Source: Apteryx mantelli | Lineage: Eukaryota; Chordata; Aves; Apterygiformes; Apterygidae | Direction of reading: 5' to 3' | Assembly (NCBI RefSeq): GCF_036417845.1 | Contig: NC_089978.1 | Span: 128,928,183-128,992,182 of the forward strand | Length of the DNA: 64,000 nt | Shown: positions 38,113 to 48,294 of the stretch, in pieces | How positions within the stretch are numbered: the first letter of the stretch is position 1 | Layout of the letters: the number at the start of each line of letters is the position of its first letter | Notes under the pieces: generated by a model | What the model saw: the letters and a program-made list of their open reading frames with translations, nothing else | The model's database searches: none | What the model was told of the DNA's origin: nothing | Made by a program: the position numbers and the translations under genes

Positions 38113-38225
38113 CTGTCAATGCTGATAGCACAGAGGTTTAAAATGCTGGCCGTGCACATCATTACATCCATGGTAACGAAGATATCGCAGCAGATACGGC
38201 TGAAAGTCTAGACTCCTCCAGTCAC
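38113..38225 (-). pseudogene. DRD3: DRD3 exon 2 with in-frame TAG
   Basis: 113 nt, acceptor GCTTGTGCAG, donor GTGAGA. It reads VTGGV[14 protein letters not shown], then [20 protein letters not shown] and D plus a split Arg. The stop (38210-38208) replaces the loop-1 tryptophan (human TGGVWNFS). The length is not divisible by three, so skipping the exon would not restore the frame. Confidence 0.93.
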
Positions 38226-38289
38226 CTGCACAAGCAATCACAAAACTGTCAGCCTTGTTCTGCACGGAATACTAATATGTTATATACAA

Positions 38290-38420
38290 GGAGGTGCTCT
38301 CCTCCAAGCATCTCAGAGCTAGACAAATGTTTACGGTGTATTCAAATTCACTGTGATGTGCCTAGGGAAACTAAGGAACCTATGTTGTGCTCAGTATCAC
38401 ACAGAAGCAGGTTACAGAAA
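38290..38420 (-). repeat. Possible ancient amniote SINE/LINE-tail remnant next to DRD3 exon 2
   Basis: Carries degraded words seen in the element at 41.4 kb (AAGCATCTCAGAGC, AGGGAAACTAAGGAA, TATCACACAGAAGCAG). Weak. Confidence 0.35.
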
Positions 38421-39294
38421 ATCTTATTTACTCTTAAAAAGGGAGGCAAGTTGAAGAAATAGGTAGCAGCTCTCCCTTTAAGACCTAGCATGATAAATTG
38501 AATTAAATATCACTGTACACATTGTTTGTTTAAGGATTATCTCAGAAAAATCTAAGGGCTAAAAGTGTTTCTCAGTTTAGCTGCTGGAGTTCTTTTGCAG
38601 CCAGTGAGCTGGAAAAGTGCTGCAAATTTTATGCATATATGTATGAAATACAGAACTGAAACCCAAGACTTCTCCAGAACTTTATTTGGATTCTTATCTT
38701 GGTTACAGATTTTGATGATTAGATCTGAATGAGAACACACAAGCTATTCAGATGAAGGGTTTTGTTTGCTACCATCTCTAGCTTTTGTTCTGGTTGTTTT
38801 GAATTTTTAGTCTTAAAATGTGTGATTATGAAATCTCAACTGTGGCCAGTATTTGTGATGGAAAAACACATTTTTTGCCCAGCCATCAAGTTCTTGGCAA
38901 TGACCTTTTCAGAGGAAAACAATATGCTCCAAGCACTGTGTGGCGTTGCTATGGATGTGTCAGCCCTCCTAGAGGCTGGGATGATAGCCTGACCCTGAAT
39001 AAGGTGGTCTGCCTGAGCACCTGCTCCGTACAGGAGATGAACAAGGAGGCAGCCTCCCCTCCAACAGATAAGTCCCTTGGATGAGTAGAGCAAACGAATC
39101 GAATACTGTGCTGCTTGGAAAGGGGGGGGGGCAGGAAAGAGAGAAGGAGGGGGGAAAATCCTTGCTTTGAGAGTGGTTTTGTCTGCCTTGTGTAGGAGGC
39201 CTAAATTTTAGCCTCCAAACTCTGCAGATCTTTCAAGTTCAGCTGTATCCTGAGAATCTATCAGAAACCAATACTAGTTTGCAGTGTCTCTACT

Positions 39295-39815
39295 AACATT
39301 TAAACTACATCTTGAGTACAGCATTCAGTTTTGGACCATCCAGCACAGGAAAAACATCAATAAACTGGAGCGAGTCCAGCGGACAGCCACTGAGACAGCC
39401 CTGGTGGCTGGAGCACTTGCGCTATGAGGAGAGGCTGAGGGACAGGGCTTGTTCAGCCTGGAGAAGACGGCTTTGGGGGCACCTAACAGCAGCCCCCCAG
39501 GACCTATGCAGAAGTTACCAAGAAGATAGTGCCAGGTTCTTCACAGCAATGCATGGTGGGAGGACAAGAGACAACAGGCATAAGGTGAAACCACAGAGGT
39601 TCAGACTGGATATAAAGAAAAACTTTCTGACCATGAGGACAGTGAGGTGGTGGAGCCAGTTGCCCAGCAAGGCTGTGCAGGCTCCATCCTTGGAGGTTTT
39701 CCATACCCAACTGGATAAAGCCTTGAGCAGCCCAGGCTGACCTCAGCTGATCCTGCTTCAAGCAGGGGGTTGGACTAGAGATCTCCCGAGGTCCCTTCCT
39801 GCTTGAGTTATCCTG
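39295..39815 (+). mobile_element. Older CR1 LINE 3' fragment in the intron between DRD3 exons 1 and 2
   Basis: Plus-strand CR1 ORF2 C-terminus (YEERLRDRACSAWRR ... RDNRHKVKPQRFRLDIKKNF ... PSKAVQAPSLEVF) with frame breaks, followed by a CR1 3' tail (CAGGGGGTTGGACTAGAGA...CTCCCGAGGTCCCTTCC). It is clearly more diverged than the copies at 19.4 and 62.5 kb. Confidence 0.85.
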
Positions 39816-41404
39816 TGAACATGTTCCAGTTCCCTACCAGGCTGGCTTCAGGGGCCCCTCAGGACAGTGAAAAGCTGGTAAGGCATCAGAGGTGAAACAG
39901 CTTCTTATAAATTGTTTCCCCTAGAGTGGGTAGGGATAGCATGCTCCTCCTCTATGCCCCCCTTGCCCAAGCTATGTTACCTACCTGTTCCCTTAACTTT
40001 AGGTCACTTACCTTTCCTAACACAAGGGCTAGATGCTCAAAGACCCATATCAGGTCAGGCTGGAGACAGGACTATGACTGAGCTTTGCTTCTAAGGTCAA
40101 CCCTGTGGCAAGTGTCAGTGCCTAGAAAGGATGCAGCACCCTGCAGAGAGATGCAGCTCTGATGCACTTGTGTAAGTGAAAAATTCACTCTCTGCACAGA
40201 TTCCTTTCAGGGTTCTTTAATGAATAATCCTGAGAAATTTAATTGTTTTTGATTGTTTCTGTGCCAAGATTCCCACGCATGGGCAAAGAAACTTGTTGAA
40301 GTGAGCTGTGTCTTTATGAGGTTTCTCTCTCGGACCCAGCTGCTATGGAAAAGCTTGTGTTAGAAGTCAGGTACTGAATGAAGCAGGCTTCCATGAGATG
40401 CCTTGACACTGAGTGATTGCAGAACAGCGCAAGGGAGAGCAATGGGAACAGGCTCGCAAAATGCAGTATGGAACTGTGCTTTCACCTTGAGTGCTCTGAT
40501 ACTTCTGGGGCTCCTCTTTTTTTTTTTTAATTTAAGAAAACAAAAGATCCCTGAGAGCTTTTTTGCACAATTAGGTGGGCTAAAAGGTGTGCAAATTGAA
40601 GGCTGCCTCTGCCAAAATCCGGGACCTTAATAGGTAGATTCTGTTTACTGTTTAAAGAAATCCCACACAATTTTTGTTTTAGTTGCAGATTTTGAGGTCT
40701 GCTTGCCATCTGAAAGTAGCCCAAAATCATAAGTGCTGAAAACTTTTGCAATGTGATGCAGTAAGGGGTGGTTTTGTAGTTTGTGGCAGAATTCAATGCA
40801 GCGTGTGTTTGTGTGATCTGTGGAGGCTGAAGAGTATTTCACCAGGAGCTGGTGCCAGGTGTTTGCATGAAAGGAAAGCTGCCACTGACTCAGCAGATGT
40901 GAAAGCAGTTAAGTGGGGGAGTTTCCAAGGTCCTCAGTGCAGTCAAACACTAAGCCCAAAGAGACGATCTGGGAATCTGAACCATTAAAACCACAGAAGG
41001 TCTTGGTGGGGATGGCTCTGAAGTGAACCCTCTCAGGATGATGCATGCAGATCACACCATCTGCATACTAAGCCATAGCTTGTATTAAGAGGATGCTTGA
41101 CAGATAAAGCATTGGGTTTAAAACCCATCCTCATTTCCACCAGCCAGAACTTCTAAAATGGGGAGTAGCTCTGCTGAAGTGAGCGAAGTAGTTAATATTT
41201 ACCTGGGGGGTATGAAAATTCAGAATTTGTTCCAGAAGGCTTGAAGGCTCTTTTTTTAATATAGGTCATGTTCATATTTTATAATTCTATTCCTGCTCTT
41301 TCTTTTCTTGCTCTGTGCTGCTCATCTTTGTTACAGAAGCTAGAACTTGCCAGTGTGCATTCCTGATTTTCATGTGCTGGCAGGATATCTATTCTTTATC
41401 CCTC

Positions 41405-41605
41405 TGCTGCTTTTTATCCAGCAATCTCAAAGCACGTCGCAAGTATTAATTGAATGAATCCTCGCAACTGCCTGGGTGAGGTGGATGGTCAAACATTATT
41501 CTCCTCTTACAGCTGATAAGACCAAAGCACAGACAGATGAGCTGATACAATCTCTCATTACCACACATTGCACATGCCGCAGAACTGGGAATAGAGTCTA
41601 AGATG
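41405..41605 (-). repeat. Ancient amniote SINE (MIR/L3-type) remnant
   Basis: Pattern AATCTCAAAGCACGTC, AATCCTCGCAACTGCCTGGG, GTGAGGTGGATGG, TTATTCTCCTCTTACAGCTG, CAAAGCACAGACAG, CAGAACTGGGAATAGAGTCT. This matches widespread old amniote repeats. Located in a DRD3 intron. Confidence 0.6.
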
Positions 41606-44600
41606 AAATTCTAGTTCTATCAAAGACAATGGTAAAGCTCCATATAGACTATTGAGGTCAGGCTCTCACCTCATCATCTTTCTTGATGACCAGTCTGCTT
41701 TATCCACAAGATTGCAGTATTGCTATATTTAGCTTTCCAACACTTCAGAAAGTCTTCCAATTAAAAAAAAAAATTGTGCATTCATAAACTTATGTAAATT
41801 GATTACTCTCCTGAACCCTTAAAAATAAACAGAAGAATCTCTGTAAATTGTATTTCTACAGTGATGCCATGTTTAGGTGTCCATGGGTAAGAACGAATAA
41901 AATATGAACAGAAAGTTGCATCAGATCATGACAGGCATCTAAGTAGCTGTGCATCTAAGCATGTTCACTTAACATTTTGTGTTTAAGAAAACCACCTTTT
42001 TGGGTGTGCTATTAGCTTCCTGCAGCTCTGAAATCACTGCTTACACTTTTGCATGGCAAGAATAACTAAGAGCCTGCATGCTGTCAGACGAGCTGACAAC
42101 TAGTAAACTGCTAAGCTGCAATAACTGAGTTGTTTGCACTCACTTTGACGGCACTCTAGTGAGGTTTTTGAACTCAAAGAGGAGTTGCAGGTCTTGCTGA
42201 TCCATCCTGAGAGCCACAGAAGAGGAGAGCGTGTTACTCACAAGTGCTCTGAGCAGAGCTGTGGACTGGACACCGGAGACAACCATCTTCTGAAGCTTTT
42301 TTCCCCCTTTGGAGGTAGAACTGGATGTTGTGAGAAGACTGAGAAGGATGTTACAGGCCATGTTGCTCCATGTTCTCCTCCATTTACTATGTGTTGACTG
42401 TAAGGAATGATGGTATTTAATGCTATCAAACTCCAGCAGCCAGGATGCCTATTGTTACCATCTTAAAAACCTCTGTGGGCTTCAGTAGTTGTGCCAGCCA
42501 TAGCATCAGAGGTCAGTGAATCACTGGGGAAGCAGTACTGGTATAGTAGACAATACCCATTGACCCCAAAAAATTGCTAGGCGCTGTGCTGATAGCGTTT
42601 TGAGCCAGAAACTCCATTAGTTGGAGATCAGGATTTTGAGATTGTAAAATGTTTCTGTGATTGATCTATCACAGCCTTCCCAAAAGACCTCTCAGAAAGA
42701 GACAGTCCTAGCCTACATGACTAATAACAAGAAAAAATTCGTGGAGAAGGTCCAGGCCATAGATGGCTCTAAAATCTAAGTGTAAAGCACAAAGTTCACA
42801 TATGACATTTAAATCTTAAATCTTAATTTAATCTTAAAACCATCCACTTTTAGCTTCTCCATAAATAATGACCAGGTATCAGCTGTCTGAATTGGCAAGC
42901 ATTCAGCAGAGAAGTAGGTATTGTACAAGATTTTGGAGACTGAATGATTTCTTGGGAATTTCTATGCCCATATCATACCAAAGCATGATACCATTTCCTC
43001 TTCATCTGTAGCATCATGGATTCCATAAACACCAGCAAACACTAAATCACTTTGGGGACTTTTTGTTTGTTTGCTTTTTAAATCTTAGTATTGCTACAGT
43101 CCTAAAGTCTAGGGCTGGGAGTGGTAGATTGCGTTTGAGAGGTGTGGTTCTTCTCCCTCTTGTTTTTAGAGAATCTGCCATCTCTTGGATCAGCCACTTT
43201 GATTCTCTCTCCTCCAGAAATGGAAATGAATCTTAGATGTTGCTCCAAACATGACTAGGGAGCGGACCTACCATCGCGCTTGCAAACTGTGCCCATAATA
43301 CTGTATGGGAGCAGAGCCTACTCTGCAGATGTGCCTCAGTTCCACTGTCTCCACAGTGGTAAGTCTTTTCCAATGCAAAGCATATTGTTATTTCATTAAT
43401 GTTTGGAAGACACTTGAGGTGATGGAATATTCTTGTATGAGCAGTCTGAAATAAAATTTAACTTTATATCTGTTGGTTGCTATCAAAATTTCTAGCCTAA
43501 TTCTGTATTTTTTTTGGGGGGGGTCCCCCTTTTATACCTTGCTTTTTATCATTCTTTCCTTCTTTGTTGCCTTCTTTTCATCTTCCCCCTTCCATTCCCC
43601 TGAGATAACACAAGTGAGTTGTATACAGCTGTACTCCTGACCACCTCCAGGACTGTTCTACACAGATTAGTCTAAATGTTGCTATTGTCTTTACTAGGAA
43701 CATCATCACACATGCAGTATCACGGTGCTCTCTTTGTTCTTTCACTCCACAGTGATGCTCTACAGACATAATTAACCATCAGTGCCCTTACTAATAATGC
43801 TTACAGACAGAGCAGATCCCTAATTTCTCTTAATTGCAGTCTCACTGAGAGTGTGCAATGGACACAGTTAAGGAGAGCGACTTGGATTAACATAAGGGAA
43901 ATGCCTGTGTTCAGTGCCAAAGCTTAGAGTTGCATTGGCTCTTCAACACAGTCCAGTGGCAGAGGAGAGCTGTCAGCCACTGCCTGTCCCCTGCTGCCTG
44001 ATCAGATCTCTTTGCATGTGCATAACAGGTCTGGCATTTACTGGTATTGTCCTATATTATTCTACTTCCTATTGATATGCTGCACAGTCCATATGCATGT
44101 GGCAGATTCCTCTCTGCTCCTGCTTTCCTTTGCAGGAAAGAGGTCAGCCAAAGGTGGGCAGCTGTCATCAGAATATTTAACCTACTCTTCAGCCTGATTC
44201 TAGCTTGCCCCTCACAGAAAGAGCATGAAGCTTCAAAGAGATCATGGCTCAGAGGCTTATTCTGTCTCTGTTAGCATGATAATGGGGTACTAGGGCTCAG
44301 CCGCAAGCTTAAGACTGATAGACATTCACTCTAATTTTTCTAGATCTACCAATTTACTTGGATTAGTGTAAAAATGGTGATGATAAAAGATAAAAATGTC
44401 AGCTGTAGCATACCTTCATGGATTTACTTTAGTAAAAATGTTTCCTCCAGGAGTGGCTTCAGTAATTCAGGATTTTGCTGCAGTGTATGGGGAATTTGGA
44501 TTCCATCTTTGCTGCCCTGTATCTGATGGCGTTGTTCATACTGTGCATAGTCATTCCAGTACATTTTTACACCAGCCCAATGTTCAAAGACCAGGGAAAT

Positions 44601-45319
44601 GAAGATTAAGCCCCTGAGGGTGTTATGAATCCTTTGAAGTTATTGTGAAAATGCTCATATGACTTCAAGAGATTTTGGAGCAAGCTCTTCACGTCTATGT
44701 CAGCCTGCCTGGGGAATGTTGCATGGAGCTGACCTAATGACATGGACATGAAGGCTCTTAAACTTCTCAGGAGATGAGGATTTGACTGTTCTCGCCCGTT
44801 TTCTGGCCAGCAGAAGCAGGGGTTGATCTGGACTCTAAGATACCTTCCCGTAAGATATTTCTACCCCCTTGCCTCCCCTGCCACTCCTGATACATCATGG
44901 TGCTCACAAGCAACCCTCCTGGCAGATGGAGTCAGCTTCAAAGATGCTCAGATGAAAGTGGGTATTAGCACATCAGGACCCACAGTCTACATTACTGGCT
45001 ATCACCCAGCTGTCATTTAAGCTCTAAGAGTCTGTGCTATGCCAGGAAGAGCTAGGCTCAGGGTATCTGCTGATGGACTGGGTTGCGATGTGTTTGTCCT
45101 GCATGTGTCTGGTCTACAAGGGCCACCTGTGTGACACTGTGGGCTGCCACCCTCCCCACAAGTGCTCTAGAGCTGGCTGGGTGGTGAAAATGTGATTGAC
45201 CTTTATCTGGTACTTGGTGTAGTCTCAGTCCAGAGTTGGCCTATGCAGAGAGCAGGCACTAATGCTAGTGAACCCATACCACAGGTCAGCTCTGCTAATC
45301 TTTCCTGAGACGTACTCAC

Positions 45320-45611
45320 CTCCAGGTACACCACCCACGGCATCACCAAAGTGGCCACCAGCAAGTCCGCCACTGCCACGCTCACCACGAGGTAGTTTGT
45401 TGTGGTTTGCAAGGTGTGTTGCCTTAGAACTGCCAAGCAGACCAGTACGTTCCCAAAGATGATGGCCAAAATCAGGATGCAGTAGCAGAGGGCATAGTAG
45501 GCATGGGAGTGCGGCAGGTCGTGCTCTGTAGCATTATCTGCCTCACAGGGGATGGAGTAGGTGGTGTTAAGATGACTGCTGGCTCTTGTGAAGAGTGCCA
45601 TGGGGATGTCG
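45320..45611 (-). pseudogene. DRD3: DRD3 first coding exon (intact)
   Basis: The acceptor CTTTTTTCAG ends at 45612 and the ATG is at 45601-45599. 94 codons follow with a GTGAGT donor at 45319. Residues 1-35 form the extracellular tail with N-glycosylation sequons at Asn12 (NTT) and Asn23 (NAT). TM1 ([19 protein letters not shown]) and TM2 ([20 protein letters not shown]) are well preserved. Confidence 0.95.
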
Positions 45612-47489
45612 CTGAAAAAAGAAAGGGAGGACTGAAAATCAGAGCTATACAGTAATTCTGGAGAACAGCACCTCTCGTACCCGGCATAAGCCTTTCACAC
45701 TTCATTCATGACACTGCTGCAAGCCAAATCTAGGGGTCTTTATTCTGCCCATACGTTGGCAGAGCTTTTGTTTAAAGTCTTGTTTGGCCTCTTTTGTTTT
45801 CCACCGAATCTAAGTCAGCAGAAGAAGGCAAGATTTCACCTCCTACTTGTGTCTCAAAGGTGCATCTTACCAACCAATGCAGCTGTAAAGAAAGCAGCAG
45901 TGGTTTTAACCTGCACCAACATCACACCGCAGTACAGGTCTGCTGGTGAAGAGTGCAGACAACAGTTCATAGCACTTAGGAAGATCTAATGCTGAACTAG
46001 TGCTTGGCCAGACACTTGGAGCTAGTACCTTTTCTTCTGGGGAGTACCTTCCCTTCTCCCTCACCAGAAATCTCTTTAACAACTCTATATGATTGAGTGC
46101 TCAGTAGCCTGGCAGAGAGACTGCACCTGCAATTCTCAAGTAGCCTCTTGAACCCTGGCTGCCTTACAGTAAGCACCACCTACTGAATTACTGTTTTCCT
46201 GCAATGTGTTTCTGTCCCAGGCCTTCTGTTCAAATAATGCTTAGTTTCAGCCCTGCCTAGCTTGCCAAAGCTTGACTATCAGCGCAGCCCCCATTTTATC
46301 CATATTGTGCTCTGTGTTTTCCATGCCTGGCCAGAAAACACGCTTCCTGTGATGAAGAGCAAATCTAGTCATTCGGGATGAAATAACGGAAGGAGCTGCA
46401 TGCAGGGTACTCTAGATTTCCTTCTCTTACAATGGACCTGTGATTGTCCTCAGGAACCTGTCCTTTCTCTATTTAGAGGGAGGATGGCTTTTTCCAAGTA
46501 CATGAAGGCTGCTGTCCCAGGATTGTTCTGTGACATTTAATCCCATTTATCTGATTTTCTTTCTCTGCCAGTGCTCCCATCACTGAGCTCATCATTGATG
46601 TGACAGGCATTAAAGGAAAGTGCAGAATGTTGCAATGCTGACAGCAAAAATGTTAGTCCTTTTTCCATCTTATCCCTTGAAGAGCAGCATCTATGATGCA
46701 TGCACTCCTGATGGAGCAGCTGTGTAACAGGTATAAATTGCACCAGCGCCCTGGCATATACGCATCACTAAAACTGGCATCGCTTGCCACTGCTGGCTTG
46801 TAGTTCTGATCTGAGAGGCCAAAGGCTGAATGAGTCAGAAACTGAACTTTCCTCTGTCCCGTGAACACAGATCCCTCTGGACAGGGATGAAACAATCTCC
46901 TATGGCATGTGTTTCATTTAAAGGGTCTGTGCTTGCCTCTCCTTCTCTCCCTTTCTTCTGCCTGTCCCCCACAAAAAAAGTTAAGCCTTCCACGGGCGCT
47001 GAAGACCTTCCCGTAATGTTAGCACTACAGACAGGTCCAGGGCTTTTCTTTCATAAAACAGTTCAGCTGCAGCCACACAAAGATGTAACCCACTGTGCAG
47101 TGACCCTTGCACCAGCACACTCCTGCTCTGGAAAATTTGTATTCTCTGGGGCCATGAAAGGCTAGTTCAGTAGCATCAGAAAAAAACCCCTACATTAAGC
47201 TGCTGCCTATCTGATAAGCAAAGCCACGACAGTGAATGAACAAAGGAGCATGCACAATATAACCAAAAGGCTTAAGGCACTGCATCGCACAATTTGTTTG
47301 TGCTTTTCCCTCGCCTCCTGCCCCTCACACCCAAATGTGCTTAGACTCTCAGTGGGACATCTCCCCCACCTTGATCACTCCCGGCTCCCCATGCTCAGCC
47401 CTGCCAGGTCCCCCTGCCCCCAGCTTTGCTTTCCCCTCCCAGCCTCACGATGGGGTGCAGTGGGGTAGCACAGATGGACTGGGGGGTAC

Positions 47490-47585
47490 CAGGGTATGGT
47501 GTACCTGCATACTGGGATAGCAGGATACCAGGGTACTGGGAAACTGGTGTACTGGGATACCAGGAAAGCAAGGTAGTGGGGCTGC
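47490..47585. repeat. Degenerate minisatellite (TACTGGGATACCAGG-type units)
   Basis: Imperfect repetition of short units such as CCAGGGTATGG, CATACTGGGATAGCAGG, ATACCAGGGTACTGGG and GTACTGGGATACCAGG. Confidence 0.7.
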
Positions 47586-47649
47586 AGCAGGGTCAGGAGA
47601 CCTCGGGGAGGGAGAGGACCGCTCCTCCCGCTAGTCTCAGCCTCGGAGA

Positions 47650-47862
47650 GCTGGAGGTGCGGGTGCACATTGCAGGGTGCAGGTGCGAGTCTGGGTGTGG
47701 GTCCAGGCGAGGGGTGCGAGTCCGGGTGCGCAGTGCGCAGGTACAGAGGCAGGTCTGAGTGCAGCATGCAGGGTGCAAGTGTGGGGTCCGGGAGCGGGGT
47801 CCGGGAGTGGGCTGGGGTGCAGGTCCGGGTGCAGGGTCGAGGTGCGGGTGCAGGGCGCGGTG
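47650..47862. repeat. Degenerate G-rich minisatellite (GGGTGCAGGTCCGGG-type units)
   Basis: Repeated GGTGCGGGTGCA, GGGTGCAGGTGCGAG, GGGTGCGAGTCCGGG, GGGGTCCGGGAG and GGTGCAGGTCCGGG units across about 210 bp at the edge of the CpG island. Many runs of three or more G on the plus strand could form G-quadruplexes. Confidence 0.7.
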
Positions 47863-48081
47863 CGGACCGGCCGCTGGAGCGGGGCTGCCCCCGGCGGGGC
47901 CGAGGGAGCCGGGACCTCTGGGGGGGCTGCGGGAGGGGGCAGCGGTGAGGACTTACCCCGCCGCCTCCGCGCAGGGGTGGGTGCCGGGGTTGCTCCCGTC
48001 GCCGCCCGGCCCGGCCCGGCCCGGCCGCTCCTCCCGGCTCGGCGGGGCGGCCCCGGCGGCTCCCTCCTCCCCGCCGCCCCA

Positions 48082-48112
48082 GCCCGGCCCCGGCCCCGGC
48101 CCCGGCCCCAGC
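48082..48112. repeat. Simple repeat (CGGCCC)n
   Basis: Tandem CGGCCC units within the CpG island. A related CCCGG run lies at about 48003-48026. Confidence 0.75.
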
Positions 48113-48266
48113 CGCGGGCTGGCCCCAGCCCCGAGTCCGGGTCCGGGCCACGGAGCCGTGCCGCCGGCCGGGCTCCCGCCGGCGACGGGGCCCCTCTGGA
48201 AGAGGCACCTGGCAGAAATCCCTTCGGGAGCCGGGGGAAGCAGCCAGGCTTTGCTTCGCTGGGGGG

Positions 48267-48294
48267 GGACGGGACGGGACGGGACGGGACGGGG
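48267..48294. repeat. Simple repeat (GGGAC)n, about five units
   Basis: GGGAC repeated in tandem right after a run of G, within the CpG island. Confidence 0.85.

Larger units (their letters stand above)
33057..45611 (-). pseudogene. DRD3: DRD3, dopamine D3 receptor, unitary pseudogene with three lesions
   Basis: Six coding exons: 45601-45320 (with 10 nt of 5' UTR to 45611), 38225-38113, 36824-36684, 35580-35384, 34497-34152, 33271-33057. All have canonical GT/AG splice sites, in DRD3 order and phase. D3 is a Gi/o-coupled catecholamine GPCR of the plasma membrane. Surviving motifs: TM1 GN, TM2 AVADLL, TM3 Asp in DVMMC, DR-Y split across exons 2/3, TM5 YSSLVSF serines, TM7 NPIIY. Lesions: TGG to TAG in extracellular loop 1 (38210-38208), a 2-nt loss after SSCRRV (about 36758; exon 141 nt, 143 needed), and TGG to TGA in the TM6 CWxP motif (33254-33252). 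The C-terminus runs seven residues past the human end (after KILCC). The first stop would leave 99 residues (TM1-TM2 only), so no receptor can be made. Introns show no other gene. Confidence 0.93.

Noticed and set aside
33057-45601. Reading DRD3 as functional through exon skipping or editing
   Set aside because: Exon 2 (113 nt) and exon 3 (141 nt, out of phase) cannot be skipped without losing frame or TM3-TM4, and the deletion cannot be edited away.
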